Assembly (NCBI GenBank): GCA_950022655.1
Contig: OX465584.1
Location: 6,457,694 to 6,521,693, forward strand
DNA: 64,000 nucleotides
Direction: 5' to 3'
Source: Alentia gelatinosa
Taxonomy: Eukaryota > Annelida > Polychaeta > Phyllodocida > Polynoidae
Shown here: piece after piece, positions 63,489 to 64,000 of the stretch
Position numbering within the stretch: position 1 is the first letter of the stretch
Layout: every line of letters begins with the position of its first letter
Notes under the pieces: generated by a model
Told to the model about the DNA's origin: nothing
Seen by the model: only the letters and a program-made list of their open reading frames with translations
Databases searched by the model: none
Made by a program: the position numbers and the translations under genes

Positions 63489-64000
63489 CTCCTGCAATCA
63501 CACCCACCGTTCACACTTTAGGTGTGATTGCTGTGTGTTTCTATGGGCATATGGCCACACTTGGCCTTGTTTGTCCGAGTAGCCGCGTAACTAGACAGTG
63601 AGCCGTTAGGCGGCGCTGAACGGCAACACATGTATTACGGGCCTATTGCAGTCATCTTGGAAAGGGGGCGTGTCAATAGAAATGAACCTTGTAATATTAT
63701 CAATATAAATGCTGATTTCCGCACTCGGAAATAAAACTACAATTGATTAAAACGGCTTCAATTCTTTACAATATACCAGTATACTATTCATTATTGTCAG
63801 GAGTCAAATGACCATGCAATATATCATGGACAGAGTTTTATGTCCATGAATATATATGAAGAACTACCCAAACTTCTTAGTATCGCGTCATATGACCAAT
63901 GAAAAAACTTTAAAGATTGATACGGTGACCTAAAACCATGACTGACATTCTGCCAAGATGATCAGCTTGTTTCTTAGTTGCATTGTGACAATTTTTTTTA
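63489..64000. other. No recognisable feature
   Basis: Contains TATACCAGTATACTATTCATTATTGTCA, similar to 62818-62843, suggesting a dispersed repeat edge. No ORF. Confidence 0.4.

Overview
This is repeat-dense eukaryotic nuclear DNA, most likely from an invertebrate animal. There are no operons or bacterial-style gene spacing, and no recognisable complete host gene. The evidence for a metazoan is indirect: two tyrosine-recombinase (YR) retrotransposons, a 5'-truncated LINE with a poly(A) tail, a tRNA-like SINE or pseudogene piece, and dozens of short foldback or MITE-like elements. I cannot name the species from the sequence.

Left part (1-16.1 kb). It holds a MITE end, a 97-bp satellite (1.27-2.15 kb), C-rich simple sequence, a 10-bp array (5.15-5.79 kb), a 65-bp satellite (5.9-6.8 kb), a 1.5-kb G-rich minisatellite (11.5-13.1 kb), a degenerate tandem array (14.66-16.0 kb) and several palindromic elements.

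Middle (16.1-28.4 kb). YR1 (16115-21190, + strand) looks complete. It has a Gag-like zinc-finger protein, a reverse transcriptase/RNase H and a tyrosine recombinase, all open, bounded by nearly identical split direct repeats in the order A1-ORFs-B1-A2-B2. YR2 (22972-28066, - strand) is an unrelated, GC-rich element with the same layout. It is damaged: the motif-A Asp is Asn and there is a frame break in RNase H. YR2 sits inside a MITE with TA target duplications (22827-28255), which sits inside a MITE with CTG target duplications (22181-28374) that also carries a palindromic insertion. Other copies in the window show the uninterrupted sequences.

Right part (28.4-64 kb). This is almost wall-to-wall MITEs, palindromes and minisatellites. 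Two GC-rich stretches with CRE, E-box or NRF1-like sites (39.56-39.85 and 49.69-50.06 kb) are the best candidates for host regulatory DNA. An SGNH-hydrolase-like ORF fragment lies at 61.6-62.0 kb and a possible exon at 62.46-62.70 kb.

The main pattern not explained by standard feature types is a set of palindromic elements with different arms that share one hairpin apex (roughly CGAGGCGNAGCCGAGTGA). They usually lie next to a second module bounded by TTTATCCTACCCC and its inverse, with a conserved GTTAAGCCTATGG near the inner right end.
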